Below, in pieces: positions 37,855 through 45,557 of a DNA stretch of 64,000 bases (position 1 is its first letter; every line of letters begins with the position of its first letter). The position numbers and the translations under genes were made by a program. The notes under the pieces are model-generated. The model was given only the letters and a program-made list of their open reading frames with translations, was not told the origin of the DNA and did not search any database. This DNA comes from Nonomuraea lactucae (GTDB lineage Bacteria > Actinomycetota > Actinomycetes > Streptosporangiales > Streptosporangiaceae): positions 1 to 64,000 of the forward strand of contig NZ_QNFZ01000048.1 in NCBI RefSeq assembly GCF_003313395.1, given 5' to 3'.

Positions 37855-39347
37855 GCGATCGCGTCCTGGCCGGATCCGGCGGCATCGTACTGGTCGTAGT
37901 AGTGGCGCAACCTCGTCGAGATGCGTGGGTTGTGCCGTGCCGTGGCCAGGATCTCCGGTGGTGGGGTGAACACGGGGTGGAGGGAGTCCGCGAAGAAAGT
38001 GAGTTCGCGGTACATGTTGTGCTCGATCTGGGTCGGCCAGTCGACGGGCAGATGCCAGTTCGACTCGTATCCGACCGCCAGGGTGTGCGTGACGGTGGTG
38101 CGGACGATCTCGTGGCGCTCCATGGACTGGATCGGCGCGCGCACCGGTGAGAAGAGGCCGAGGTCGAGCTGAGCCGCGTCGCCGAGGATGCGGCGCGCCA
38201 GCTCAGGGGCGAGCAGCGGCGAGAGGGTGAGCCCGTCGCGATACGTCCCGGTCAGTATCCACAGGCCGTCGGGACCGGCCTGTCCGATGAGCGGATAACC
38301 GTCCAGAGACACCGGCCGGTTGCCGACATGCGTGCGAGTGACGGGACTGTGCCACAGCCCACGATGCACTTGACGCACGGCGCAGTCCAACAGGAAGTGA
38401 ACGTCCCTGACCACGGGGTGCGCGACCGGGTCGGCCGAGATGATGTTGGTGGCGCCCACGTACACCTGTCCGGGGCCGCGCGGTACGACATGCAGACCGC
38501 AGGCGAACGCCCGGTTGGGTGTGCGGATCACACTGCGCGGGACCCGGCCTCCCGCGGGCGTCGTGTCCAGGAGGACCGAGACGCCGTATCCGGAGACCAG
38601 GGGCGGCACGGTCCTGGCGAGATCGGGAATGCCGTCCAACAGGAGCTGGGTACGCGCTCCCGCGGCCACGATGACCGTACGACCGCTCAACCGGTCGCCG
38701 GAGGCGAGAACGACGCCGTCCATACGGTCGTGATCGACGATCAGCTCCACGGCCTCGTCGGTGACGAGCCGGCCGCCCCGCCCGATGAACGCCTGCCGCA
38801 GTCGGTCCAGGAGGAGAGCCGAGTTCACGGCATGCTCGCCGGGTATGTGCAGCGCCTTCAGCGGCCTGGCCAAGGCATCGGGTTCGATCCAGTCGATCTG
38901 TGACGGGTCGACATCCTCGTACTTCTCGCCGTACTCGGCCAGCGCCTGCCGGATCGCCGCGTAGTTGTCGGAATCGACGCCAGGTGCGCCGATCGCGTTC
39001 AAGAGCACGAACGTGCCGTCGGCCGTGATCAGGCTTTCGGCCCCGGGCTCCCCCGCGTCGGCGTCGAGCTCGGCCAGCCAGGCGTCCCACCGGTTCCGCG
39101 CCTCGAACCCGAGATCCAGCTTGGCGCGTCCAGATCGTCCGTGCAGCAGCGTGGTCGTGACCTCACCGAAGCAACCGATCATCGCGCCCGCGGCTGCGGA
39201 GGCGGACCAGGGACGATGCTCCTGGCCCACCAGAGCGACAGCGACGCCGTGGCGTGCCAACGTGAGGGCCAGGGAAATCCCGAGTACGCCATTGCCGACG
39301 ACGACGGCGTCAAACGATTCGGCAGTGCCCGAATTGGTGCTGGTCAT
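37851..39347 (-). CDS. FAD-dependent amine/amino-acid oxidoreductase (DAO family)
   Basis: A 498-residue flavoenzyme with the FAD dinucleotide fold DAVVVGNGVLGISLALTLARHG, the D-amino-acid/glycine-oxidase type core (ASAAAGAMIGCFGEV, TVIVAAGARTQ, GNRPVSLDGYPLIGQ) and a ~100-residue C-terminal extension beyond the usual DAO end. It probably oxidises a C-N bond, or makes a keto sugar for later transamination; no aminotransferase is encoded in the cluster. ATG at 39347 is preceded by AAGGTAGGAG. ACP gene lies 121 bp upstream, BtrH-like gene overlaps its stop. Confidence 0.82.
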   Translation of the reverse strand: MTSTNSGTAESFDAVVVGNGVLGISLALTLARHGVAVALVGQEHRPWSASAAAGAMIGCFGEVTTTLLHGRSGRAKLDLGFEARNRWDAWLAELDADAGEPGAESLITADGTFVLLNAIGAPGVDSDNYAAIRQALAEYGEKYEDVDPSQIDWIEPDALARPLKALHIPGEHAVNSALLLDRLRQAFIGRGGRLVTDEAVELIVDHDRMDGVVLASGDRLSGRTVIVAAGARTQLLLDGIPDLARTVPPLVSGYGVSVLLDTTPAGGRVPRSVIRTPNRAFACGLHVVPRGPGQVYVGATNIISADPVAHPVVRDVHFLLDCAVRQVHRGLWHSPVTRTHVGNRPVSLDGYPLIGQAGPDGLWILTGTYRDGLTLSPLLAPELARRILGDAAQLDLGLFSPVRAPIQSMERHEIVRTTVTHTLAVGYESNWHLPVDWPTQIEHNMYRELTFFADSLHPVFTPPPEILATARHNPRISTRLRHYYDQYDAAGSGQDAIA

Positions 39348-39468
39348 GAACTCCTACCTTGATGCGAGGCCCTGATGCGGACCGAGAAAGCCGACATGAC
39401 CGGTTTCCGGGTGCCGGAGGGATACGAAAACCGCCTCGCGGCCGGGGGCGGAACGTCACGCCTTCGCC

Positions 39469-39720
39469 TCAGGAGCAAGCCACATCGTCAGGGAACTTCT
39501 CGGAGAGATAGCCGTACAGGGCACGGACCGATGTGAATCTGCGCAGGTCTGAACGTTCGGGATCAATGCTGACGCCGTGCCGCTCTTCCAGCAGGTGCTG
39601 AATCCAGACGAGCGCGAGGGAGTCCACGACGATGGGAGCATCGAAGGCCAACCCCTCGGGGTCACCAAGACTGAGGCATTCGGCCACGATCGCTCGCACT
39701 TCGTCAAGAGTGACTGACAC
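39469..39720 (-). CDS. Acyl carrier protein
   Basis: An 83-residue phosphopantetheine-binding protein: TLDEVRAIVAECLSLGD at helix 1, the attachment serine in PIVVDSLALVWIQHL (Ser34) and HGVSIDPER following. It should carry the acyl or aryl group activated by the cluster's AMP ligase for transfer by the BtrH-like enzyme. GTG at 39720 follows AAAGG by 9 nt; TTG one codon earlier is possible. It starts 22 nt after the Rid-family stop. Confidence 0.87.
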   Translation of the reverse strand: MSVTLDEVRAIVAECLSLGDPEGLAFDAPIVVDSLALVWIQHLLEERHGVSIDPERSDLRRFTSVRALYGYLSEKFPDDVACS

Positions 39721-39742
39721 CAAGAGCTACCTTTCTGACGCG

Positions 39743-40141
39743 TCAAGGGATCGCGGCCATGGCACTGATCTCAACGAGCTGATCGGGGTATCCCAGGCAG
39801 GCAACCCCCAGCAGGGTCGAGGCGTGCGGCGGTGAGGCGAACCCGGAATCGCACGCGATGCCCCATGCCCGACCAAGGTCTTCGGAGGTGCTCGCGACGA
39901 CGTAGACCGTGCTGGACAACACCTGGCTCAGGTCACTGCCGACCGCGCGCAGCGCCGTGCGCAGATTGGTCAGTGCCTGTCGCGTCTGAGCCACGAGATC
40001 GCCCGCACCGACAAGGCCGCCGCCACCGTCCAAAGGAACGGCGCCGGCCATGAATGCCAGGTGATGGCTCGGCTCCACGACAACCGCGTGCGCGTAGCCC
40101 GGAGGCGGGAACAGACCTGCGACGGTCGGCCGGTGGATCAT
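39743..40141 (-). CDS. Rid (YjgF/YER057c/UK114) family protein
   Basis: A 132-residue trimer-forming Rid-fold protein: VVVEPSHHLAFMAGAVPLD, QTRQALTNLRTALRAVGSDLSQVL and LVEISAMAAIP. RidA itself hydrolyses reactive imines using an Arg near the C-terminus; at that position this protein reads PPHASTL without an Arg, so imine deaminase activity is uncertain and it may belong to another Rid subgroup. ATG at 40141 has GGAG 6 nt upstream. First gene of the operon; its promoter must lie in the AT-rich 160 bp before the tRNA terminator. Confidence 0.82.
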   Translation of the reverse strand: MIHRPTVAGLFPPPGYAHAVVVEPSHHLAFMAGAVPLDGGGGLVGAGDLVAQTRQALTNLRTALRAVGSDLSQVLSSTVYVVASTSEDLGRAWGIACDSGFASPPHASTLLGVACLGYPDQLVEISAMAAIP

Positions 40142-40304
40142 CACACTCTCCTACTGGGTGCCACCAATCAGTATCACTTTCAGTAATTAATCGGATACTC
40201 TTAGTAGTCACCAAGAGCCTGCCCAATCCGACAGCCCCATCTACCGCTGGAGTTACAACAGGGCCAAGCGCAAGGCCGTAGGCAGCTGCCGCCAGAAAGA
40301 CGAA
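40142..40304 (-). promoter_or_regulatory. Promoter region of the biosynthetic operon
   Basis: About 160 bp with a markedly AT-rich centre (40170-40215). On the minus strand TAATTA and GATACT are possible -10 hexamers and TTGGTG upstream of TAATTA a possible -35. No regulator gene is adjacent, so control is from elsewhere. Confidence 0.35.
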
Positions 40305-40337
40305 AACGCCCCGGAGCGATGATCGCTTCGGGGCGTT
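40305..40337 (-). terminator. Rho-independent terminator after the tRNA array
   Basis: A 16-bp stem with one G-T wobble (AACGCCCCGAAGCGAT on the minus strand) followed on that strand by a T-run (TTTTCGTC). It closes the tRNA-Glu-Asp-Phe transcript just before the cluster promoter region. Confidence 0.75.
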
Positions 40338-40352
40338 CTGGCTGTTCAAGTG

Positions 40353-40429
40353 TGGTGGTCAGGGGCAGGGTCGAACTGCCGACCTTCCGCTTTTCAGGCG
40401 GACGCTCGTACCAACTGAGCTACCTGACC
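40353..40429 (-). tRNA. tRNA-Phe (anticodon GAA)
   Basis: Full cloverleaf on the minus strand: acceptor GGTCAGG/CCTGACC, D arm GCTC/GAGC, anticodon stem TCCGC/GCGGA with loop CTGAAAA, T arm GGCAG/CTGCC with TTCGACC, discriminator A and an encoded CCA end. Confidence 0.95.
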
Positions 40430-40434
40430 CGGAG

Positions 40435-40509
40435 CGGTCCTGACGGGACTTGAACCCGCGACCTCCACCTTGACAGGGTGGCGAGCACTCCAAACTGCTC
40501 TACAGGACC
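40435..40509 (-). tRNA. tRNA-Asp (anticodon GTC)
   Basis: Cloverleaf on the minus strand with acceptor GGTCCTG/CAGGACC, anticodon stem CCACC/GGTGG and loop CTGTCAA, T arm GCGGG/CCCGT region with TTCAAGT, and discriminator G. CCA is not encoded. Confidence 0.95.
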
Positions 40510-40605
40510 TTGCTTTGTTTTGCCGCGCTTTGCGACCCGCTTAGCTTACCAGGCTTTCGGTGGTCTTCGACCGGCCGTTTTCCCGGTGCGCCAGGCGCTT
40601 CGCGG

Positions 40606-40678
40606 TGCCCCCAACGGGATTCGAACCCGTGCCGCCGCCTTGAAAGGGCGGTGTCCTAGGCCGCTAGACGATGGGGGC
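40606..40678 (-). tRNA. tRNA-Glu (anticodon TTC)
   Basis: Cloverleaf on the minus strand with acceptor GCCCCCA/TGGGGGC, anticodon stem CCGCC/GGCGG and loop CTTTCAA, T arm ACGGG/CCCGT with TTCGAAT. Its first base is also the last base of the upstream metallophosphoesterase stop codon. Confidence 0.95.
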
Positions 40679-42237
40679 TAGGATTCCCTGTCGCCTTCCG
40701 TCGGAGACCTCTGAAGCATAGGGGACGATCGCCCCTGATGCCAAAGTGGCGGGCCGGCGGCCGGCTTCGGGGTGGTGCTGACGGAGCCTGTCGGGGACGG
40801 GGGCGTCGTCGGCACCGGGGCAATCATACGTCCAGGCTCGTCCTCGACGTGACGCTGGACGTACACCGACTGCTCCCCGAGGCCGCCGAGCGTGATGTCG
40901 TCCCAGGCCTGGAGGCGTCTGGTCTCCCTGTCGAAGTAGAGGACCGAGGCCTGTACGGGGGTGGGCTGGGCGTGTTCGAGGGCACGCAGGCCGGCGCCGC
41001 CGGTGGAGCCCTGGACCAGGACGCGGGTGCCGGTGGGCAGCAGGGTGGTGGAGCGTTCGTGGGCGTGGCCGGCGAGCACCAGGGGGGTGGCGCCGGAGAA
41101 GCCGCGGGCGATGATGTCGTCGTGGACGGCCACCAGGTCCGCCTGACCGAGCTTGCCGAGGTGGGAGCGGCCGTACTGTTCGAGGTTGGCCGGGTCCGCG
41201 TCGACGGCGACCGACTTGTCGGGGGTGAAGCGCGGGTCGCCGAGGCCGTAGATGTTCAGGCCCTCCACGTTCTGGGCCTCGTCGTCCAGGACGACGGCGT
41301 TCCGGTGCCGGGCCACGGCCTTCTGGGTGATCACCGAGTCGTGGTTGCCCCGGACGAACACGTACGGCACGCCGAGGCGGCCGATCTCGTCGACGAACTT
41401 GTTCTCGGCCTTGCTGCCGTGGTCGGTGATGTCGCCGGTGTCGACGATCAGGTCGACGGCGAACTGGTCCTTCAGGGAGTGGATGACGTTCCAGGCGATC
41501 GGGTTGATGTGGATGTCCGAGACGTGCAGGACACGGATCGAGCGCGGGTCGGCGTCGTACACGGGCAGCGTCGAGACCGCGTCGTACAGCTTCGAGACGT
41601 TCGTCACGAGCTTGGTGAGCTGCGACCGGTACGACTCGAACTTCGTCACGATCGACTCGGCGCTGCCGACGAGGGACGGCGCTGCGGCGACCAGGCCCGA
41701 GTAGCGCGGTTCGACCAGCGAGCCGGGCCGGAACGTGAGGGCGGCGAGCCCGGCCGTGGCGGCGAGCGTGACCGAGGCCGCCAGCAGGCCCGCCAGCGCG
41801 ACGCGCGGCCGCCTGAAGACCATCAGGACGGCGAGCAGGGCGCCCGCCCCCGCGCACAGGAGCGAGCGGACGACCAGCGCGCGCACCCCGTCCAGCAGGT
41901 CACGCTCGATGAGCTCCGGAAGGCGGTCGGCCAGGCGGGGGTCCTCGATCAGCGCCTTGGCGCGCTCCTGGTCGATGTTCTCGAGCGTGATGCGCAGCCG
42001 CAGCGGAGCGTCGTGGGTGTGGAACGTGAGCGTCCCCAGCGGGCTGGCGTCGACGACGGTCTCGCCACCCCAGGCGGGACGGAGGGACATGCCGGTCTCC
42101 ACGGGCCCGACCTGGGCCGTGACCGTGCCGCTGAGGAAGATCCCCAGCCAGGCGCCGACGGCCGCGACCGCGAGCACGGCGAGGAACCTGGACACGCGTG
42201 ACCGGGCGACCCTGTTCAACCTGACAACGAACTTCAT
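40678..42237 (-). CDS. Membrane-anchored metallophosphoesterase
   Basis: A 519-residue protein with a membrane helix at residues ~18-38, a second pair of helices at ~122-170, and a calcineurin-like phosphoesterase domain outside or at the membrane: VLHVSDIHINPIAWN, DLIVDTGDITDHGS, FVRGNHDS, AVHDDIIARG and LAGHAHERS supply the metal-binding His/Asp/Asn set. The C-terminal 60 residues are Pro/Ser-rich. Substrate unknown. The TAG stop shares its last base with the 5' end of tRNA-Glu, so coding and tRNA transcripts may be continuous. Confidence 0.88.
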   Translation of the reverse strand: MKFVVRLNRVARSRVSRFLAVLAVAAVGAWLGIFLSGTVTAQVGPVETGMSLRPAWGGETVVDASPLGTLTFHTHDAPLRLRITLENIDQERAKALIEDPRLADRLPELIERDLLDGVRALVVRSLLCAGAGALLAVLMVFRRPRVALAGLLAASVTLAATAGLAALTFRPGSLVEPRYSGLVAAAPSLVGSAESIVTKFESYRSQLTKLVTNVSKLYDAVSTLPVYDADPRSIRVLHVSDIHINPIAWNVIHSLKDQFAVDLIVDTGDITDHGSKAENKFVDEIGRLGVPYVFVRGNHDSVITQKAVARHRNAVVLDDEAQNVEGLNIYGLGDPRFTPDKSVAVDADPANLEQYGRSHLGKLGQADLVAVHDDIIARGFSGATPLVLAGHAHERSTTLLPTGTRVLVQGSTGGAGLRALEHAQPTPVQASVLYFDRETRRLQAWDDITLGGLGEQSVYVQRHVEDEPGRMIAPVPTTPPSPTGSVSTTPKPAAGPPLWHQGRSSPMLQRSPTEGDRES

Positions 42238-42270
42238 GAGGTTTCTGGCTCACCTGACAAGCGGGGCAGA

Positions 42271-42621
42271 ATGGCAACTGTGATCGACGTATCGCGGGAG
42301 AAGTTCGAGGAGCTCGTGGCCGAGGCACTGGACACGATCCCTCCCGAGCTGATCCGGGTGATGAGCAACGTGGTCGTCACGGTGGTCGACGACCCGCCCG
42401 AACCCGATCTCCTGGGTCTCTACACAGGTGTCCCCCTTACCGAGCGCGGCGACTGGTACTCCGGAGTTCTGCCCGACCGCATCGAGATCTACCGCAATCC
42501 CATCTGCCAAGTGTGCGACACCGAGGAGGACGTGATCGACGAGGTGCGGATCACGGTGGTCCACGAGGTCGGGCACCACTTCGGGATCGACGACGCGAGG
42601 CTGCACGAGCTGGGCTGGTGA
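42271..42621 (+). CDS. Zincin-like metallopeptidase family protein
   Basis: A 116-residue cytoplasmic protein of the actinobacterial minimal-zincin family: FEELVAEALDTIPPEL at the start, LLGLYTGVPLTERGDWYSG in the middle and the zinc motif HEVGHHFGIDD (HExxH) near the C-terminus. Function and substrates of the family are not established. ATG at 42271; the ribosome site is weak, and GTG at 42280 is an alternative. Divergent from the metallophosphoesterase with only ~33 bp between starts, so both promoters are compressed. Confidence 0.85.
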   Translation: MATVIDVSREKFEELVAEALDTIPPELIRVMSNVVVTVVDDPPEPDLLGLYTGVPLTERGDWYSGVLPDRIEIYRNPICQVCDTEEDVIDEVRITVVHEVGHHFGIDDARLHELGW

Positions 42622-42721
42622 CCAGGCGCATCGGGTTGGCCGCTTTGGGTTGCGGGCGGCCCGGTGATCAGGCACCTTAGGTGACATACTGAACACGCTC
42701 AGTCAGGCACAGCGGAGTCCA

Positions 42722-44014
42722 ATGGGGGCCATGCGGACGCGACGGCTGCCGGGGCGGCATCGCCGTGCTGGACACCATCACGCCACCTACGGCGAGGTCA
42801 TCGCCATCAGCGAGTTCCGCGCGCTCTGGTACGGCCAGGGCCTGTCGCTGCTGGGCGACCAGCTGGCCCAGGTGGCGCTGGCCGTGCTGGTCTACGAGCG
42901 CACCGGCTCGCCGCTCGCGACCGCCGCCGTCTACGCGCTGACCTACCTGCCGTCCATCGTCGGGGGCCCGCTGCTCGCCGGCCTCGCCGACCGGTTCGCC
43001 CGCAGGGGCGTCATGCTGACCTGCGACCTGATCCGCGCCGCGCTGGTCTCCGCGATGGCGCTGCCGGGCATGCCGTTCTCTGTGCTGTGCGGGCTGGTGT
43101 TCCTGGTGGTGCTGCTCAGCGCGCCGTTCTCGGCGGCCCGGGCGGCGCTGCTGCCCGAGGTGCTGGAGGGTGACCGCTATGTCGTGGGCTCGGCCTTGCA
43201 GAACATGACGAACCAGGCCGTCCAGATGCTCGGCTTCGCCGCGGGGGGCGCGGTGATCGCCACCATGGGCCCCTACCGTGCGCTGGCGCTCGACGCGGCG
43301 ACGTTCCTGGGGTCGGCGCTGATCCTGGTCACGGGTGTACGGCGGCGCCCGGCGGCCGGCGGCGACGGGGCCAGGCCGTCCATGTGGAAGATGACCAGGG
43401 CGGGCACCCGGCTGGTCTTCGGTGACCGGAAGCTCCGCACGCTCGTGCTCTTCGCGTGGCTGTGCGGGTTCTACATCCTGCCCGAGGGCCTGGCCGCGCC
43501 GTACGCCAAGGAGCTCTACACGGGGACGCTGCCGGTGCCGGTGATCACCGGGCTGCTGATGGCGGCGATGCCGACGGGCACGGTGGTGGGGGCGTTCCTC
43601 TTCGGAAGGTTCGTCTCGCCGTCGAGGCGGCTGCGGATGATGGGCTGGATGGCCATGCTGAGCTGCCTGCCGCTGGTCGTGACCGCGATGCGGCCACCGC
43701 TGCCCGTGGTGCTGGCGGCCTGGGTCCTGTCGGGCATCGGGGGCGCCTACCAGCTCGCGGCCAACGCCGCGTTCGTCCAGCGGGTGCCCGCCGAGCGGCG
43801 CGGCCAGGCGTTCGGCCTGGCGCAGTCGGGGCTGATGGCCGCGCAGGGCGCGGGCATCCTGCTGGGCGGGCTGGCCGCGGAGAGACTCGGCCCCGAGCCG
43901 GTGATCGCGCTGGCCGGCGTCATGGGGGTGACGTGCGCGGCCGTGCTCGCCATGATCTGGGCCGAGTCTCGCGGTGACAGCGCGGCCCGGGCGGGCGCCC
44001 CGGCCACCACGTGA
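42722..44014 (+). CDS. MFS transporter
   Basis: A 430-residue membrane protein with about twelve helices and the MFS loop ADRFARRGVML; EFRALWYGQGLSLLGDQLAQVALAVL at the N-terminus is typical of the DHA3-like exporter group (enterobactin-exporter/macrolide-efflux type). Substrate unknown. ATG at 42722 follows GGAG by 5 nt (alternative ATG 42731). Its stop abuts the stop of the convergent PspC gene. Confidence 0.85.
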   Translation: MGAMRTRRLPGRHRRAGHHHATYGEVIAISEFRALWYGQGLSLLGDQLAQVALAVLVYERTGSPLATAAVYALTYLPSIVGGPLLAGLADRFARRGVMLTCDLIRAALVSAMALPGMPFSVLCGLVFLVVLLSAPFSAARAALLPEVLEGDRYVVGSALQNMTNQAVQMLGFAAGGAVIATMGPYRALALDAATFLGSALILVTGVRRRPAAGGDGARPSMWKMTRAGTRLVFGDRKLRTLVLFAWLCGFYILPEGLAAPYAKELYTGTLPVPVITGLLMAAMPTGTVVGAFLFGRFVSPSRRLRMMGWMAMLSCLPLVVTAMRPPLPVVLAAWVLSGIGGAYQLAANAAFVQRVPAERRGQAFGLAQSGLMAAQGAGILLGGLAAERLGPEPVIALAGVMGVTCAAVLAMIWAESRGDSAARAGAPATT

Positions 44015-44311
44015 TCACTGCTGGGGTTTCTGCTCGTCGTCCCAGACGCCGGTGGTCGTGGAGGAGGACTTGGCCTGCTGCTTGTTGATCAGGTCCTGGA
44101 CGATCGAGGCGTCCCTGCCCTCCTCGGGCAGGAGCAGCCATCCGATCGCGTACACGCCGATGCCCAGCCCGCCGAACAACGTCGCGATCGCGAGCGCGAT
44201 GCGGATCAGGTTCGCGTCGATGCCGACGTACTCGCCGACGCCCGAGCAGACACCGGCGATGATCCGGCCGTTGCGGGTCCTGCGCAGCTGCTTGATGTTC
44301 TGTTCGCTCAT
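44015..44311 (-). CDS. PspC domain protein
   Basis: A 98-residue membrane protein with the PspC domain: KQLRRTRNGRIIAGVCSGVGEYVGIDANLIRI, then a hydrophobic segment (FGGLGIGVYAIGWLLLPEEG) and an acidic/basic tail. PspC proteins take part in envelope-stress signalling. ATG at 44311 is the natural start by homology although GGAGG is only 1 nt away; no better start is seen. Confidence 0.85.
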   Translation of the reverse strand: MSEQNIKQLRRTRNGRIIAGVCSGVGEYVGIDANLIRIALAIATLFGGLGIGVYAIGWLLLPEEGRDASIVQDLINKQQAKSSSTTTGVWDDEQKPQQ

Positions 44312-44402
44312 GCCTCCAGGCTGCCCGCGGGGGGCGCCTTCGCACATCGGGATTCCCCCTGGTAGAACCCTGGTAGCCCCTTATGCGAGGAGAGGACACC
44401 TC

Positions 44403-45557
44403 ATGGACGATCTGCTTCGCGTCGACGACCGGCTCAGTGGTGACCAGAGGCTGATCAGGGACACGGTCACCTCGTTCGTCTCCGACCGGGTCCTGCCGTA
44501 CGTGGGCGACTGGTTCGAGGAGGGCACCTTCCCGGCGCGCGAGCTCGCGCCGGAGCTCGGCTCGCTCGGCCTGCTCGGCATGCACCTGGAGGGATACGGC
44601 TGCGCGGGCACGGACGCCACCTCGTACGGCGTGGCCTGCCGCGAGCTGGAGGCGGGCGACTCCGGGCTGCGCTCCTTCGTGTCGGTCCAGGGGTCGCTGG
44701 CGATGTTCCCCATCTGGCGGTACGGCTCCGACGAGCAGAAGGACGAGTGGCTGCCCAGGATGGCGGCCGGCGAGGCGATCGGCTGCTTCGGTCTGACCGA
44801 GCCCGACCACGGCTCCGACCCGGCCGGCATGCGCACCTACGCCAAGCGGGACGGCGCCGACTGGGTGCTCAACGGATCCAAGATGTGGATCACCAACGGC
44901 TCGATCGCCGACGTGGCGGTGGTGTGGGCGCAGACCGACGAGGGGATCCGCGGCTTCGTCGTCCCCACGGACACGCCGGGCTTCTCCGCCCCTGAGATCC
45001 ACAAGAAGCTGTCCCTGAGGGCGTCGGTCACCTCGTCCCTGTACTTCGACGACGTCCGCCTGCCCGGCTCCGCCGTGCTCCCTGGGGTCTCCGGGCTGAA
45101 AGGCCCGCTGTCGTGCCTCACGGAGGCCCGGTTCGGGATCCTCTGGGGGGTGGTGGGCGCCGCCCGCGCGTGCCTGGAGGCGGCGGTCGAGTACGCCAAG
45201 ACGCGCGTGCAGTTCGGCAAGCCGATCGGCGCGTTCCAGCTCACCCAGGAGAAGCTGGCGTGGATGTACGTCGGCACGGCTCAGGCGTCGCTGACGGCCT
45301 TCCACCTCGGCGCGCTGAAGGACGAGGGGCGGCTGGAGCCCCGGCAGGTCAGCTTCGGCAAGCTGGCGAACGTGCGGGCGGCGCTCGACATCGCCCGGCA
45401 GGCCCGCTCGATCCTCGGCGGCAACGGGATCACGCTCGAATACCCGGTGATCAGGCACATGAACAACCTGGAGAGCGTGCTCACCTACGAGGGCACGCAG
45501 GAGATCCACACGCTCGTGCTCGGCGAGGCGCTCACCGGGATCTCCGCCTATCGTTGA
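44403..45557 (+). CDS. Acyl-CoA dehydrogenase, glutaryl-CoA dehydrogenase-like
   Basis: A 384-residue flavoprotein. The segment YGVACRELEAGDSGLRSFVSVQGSLAMFPI, CFGLTEPDHGSDP, KMWITNGSIADV, EARFGILWGVVGAA and the catalytic Glu in YEGTQEIHTLVLG match the glutaryl-CoA dehydrogenase branch, which oxidises and decarboxylates glutaryl-CoA to crotonyl-CoA in lysine/tryptophan breakdown. ATG at 44403 has GGAGAGG 7 nt upstream. The 3' end overlaps the convergent regulator gene by 26 bp. Confidence 0.9.
   Translation: MDDLLRVDDRLSGDQRLIRDTVTSFVSDRVLPYVGDWFEEGTFPARELAPELGSLGLLGMHLEGYGCAGTDATSYGVACRELEAGDSGLRSFVSVQGSLAMFPIWRYGSDEQKDEWLPRMAAGEAIGCFGLTEPDHGSDPAGMRTYAKRDGADWVLNGSKMWITNGSIADVAVVWAQTDEGIRGFVVPTDTPGFSAPEIHKKLSLRASVTSSLYFDDVRLPGSAVLPGVSGLKGPLSCLTEARFGILWGVVGAARACLEAAVEYAKTRVQFGKPIGAFQLTQEKLAWMYVGTAQASLTAFHLGALKDEGRLEPRQVSFGKLANVRAALDIARQARSILGGNGITLEYPVIRHMNNLESVLTYEGTQEIHTLVLGEALTGISAYR

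Larger units (their letters stand above)
24702..40141 (-). other. Predicted heptose / aminobenzoate biosynthetic gene cluster
   Basis: Fourteen minus-strand genes, read right to left: Rid-family protein, acyl carrier protein, FAD oxidoreductase, BtrH-like acyltransferase, unknown beta-sandwich protein, GT5-like glycosyltransferase, SDR epimerase, GmhA isomerase, GmhB-GalT fusion, HddA kinase, MFS exporter, AMP ligase, PabAB, methyltransferase. Eight neighbouring pairs overlap by 4-11 nt and the widest gap is ~120 bp, so one transcript is likely. GmhA, HddA, GmhB and a nucleotidylyltransferase complete an NDP-heptose route from sedoheptulose 7-phosphate. PabAB makes 4-amino-4-deoxychorismate; a lyase (PabC) is missing here and could be supplied by folate metabolism. 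No regulator gene lies inside. Confidence 0.75.

Noticed and set aside
39933..40349. Minus-strand frame with a hydrophobic N-terminus upstream of the Rid gene
   Set aside because: Its start lies inside the tRNA terminator hairpin and it overlaps the Rid gene out of frame.
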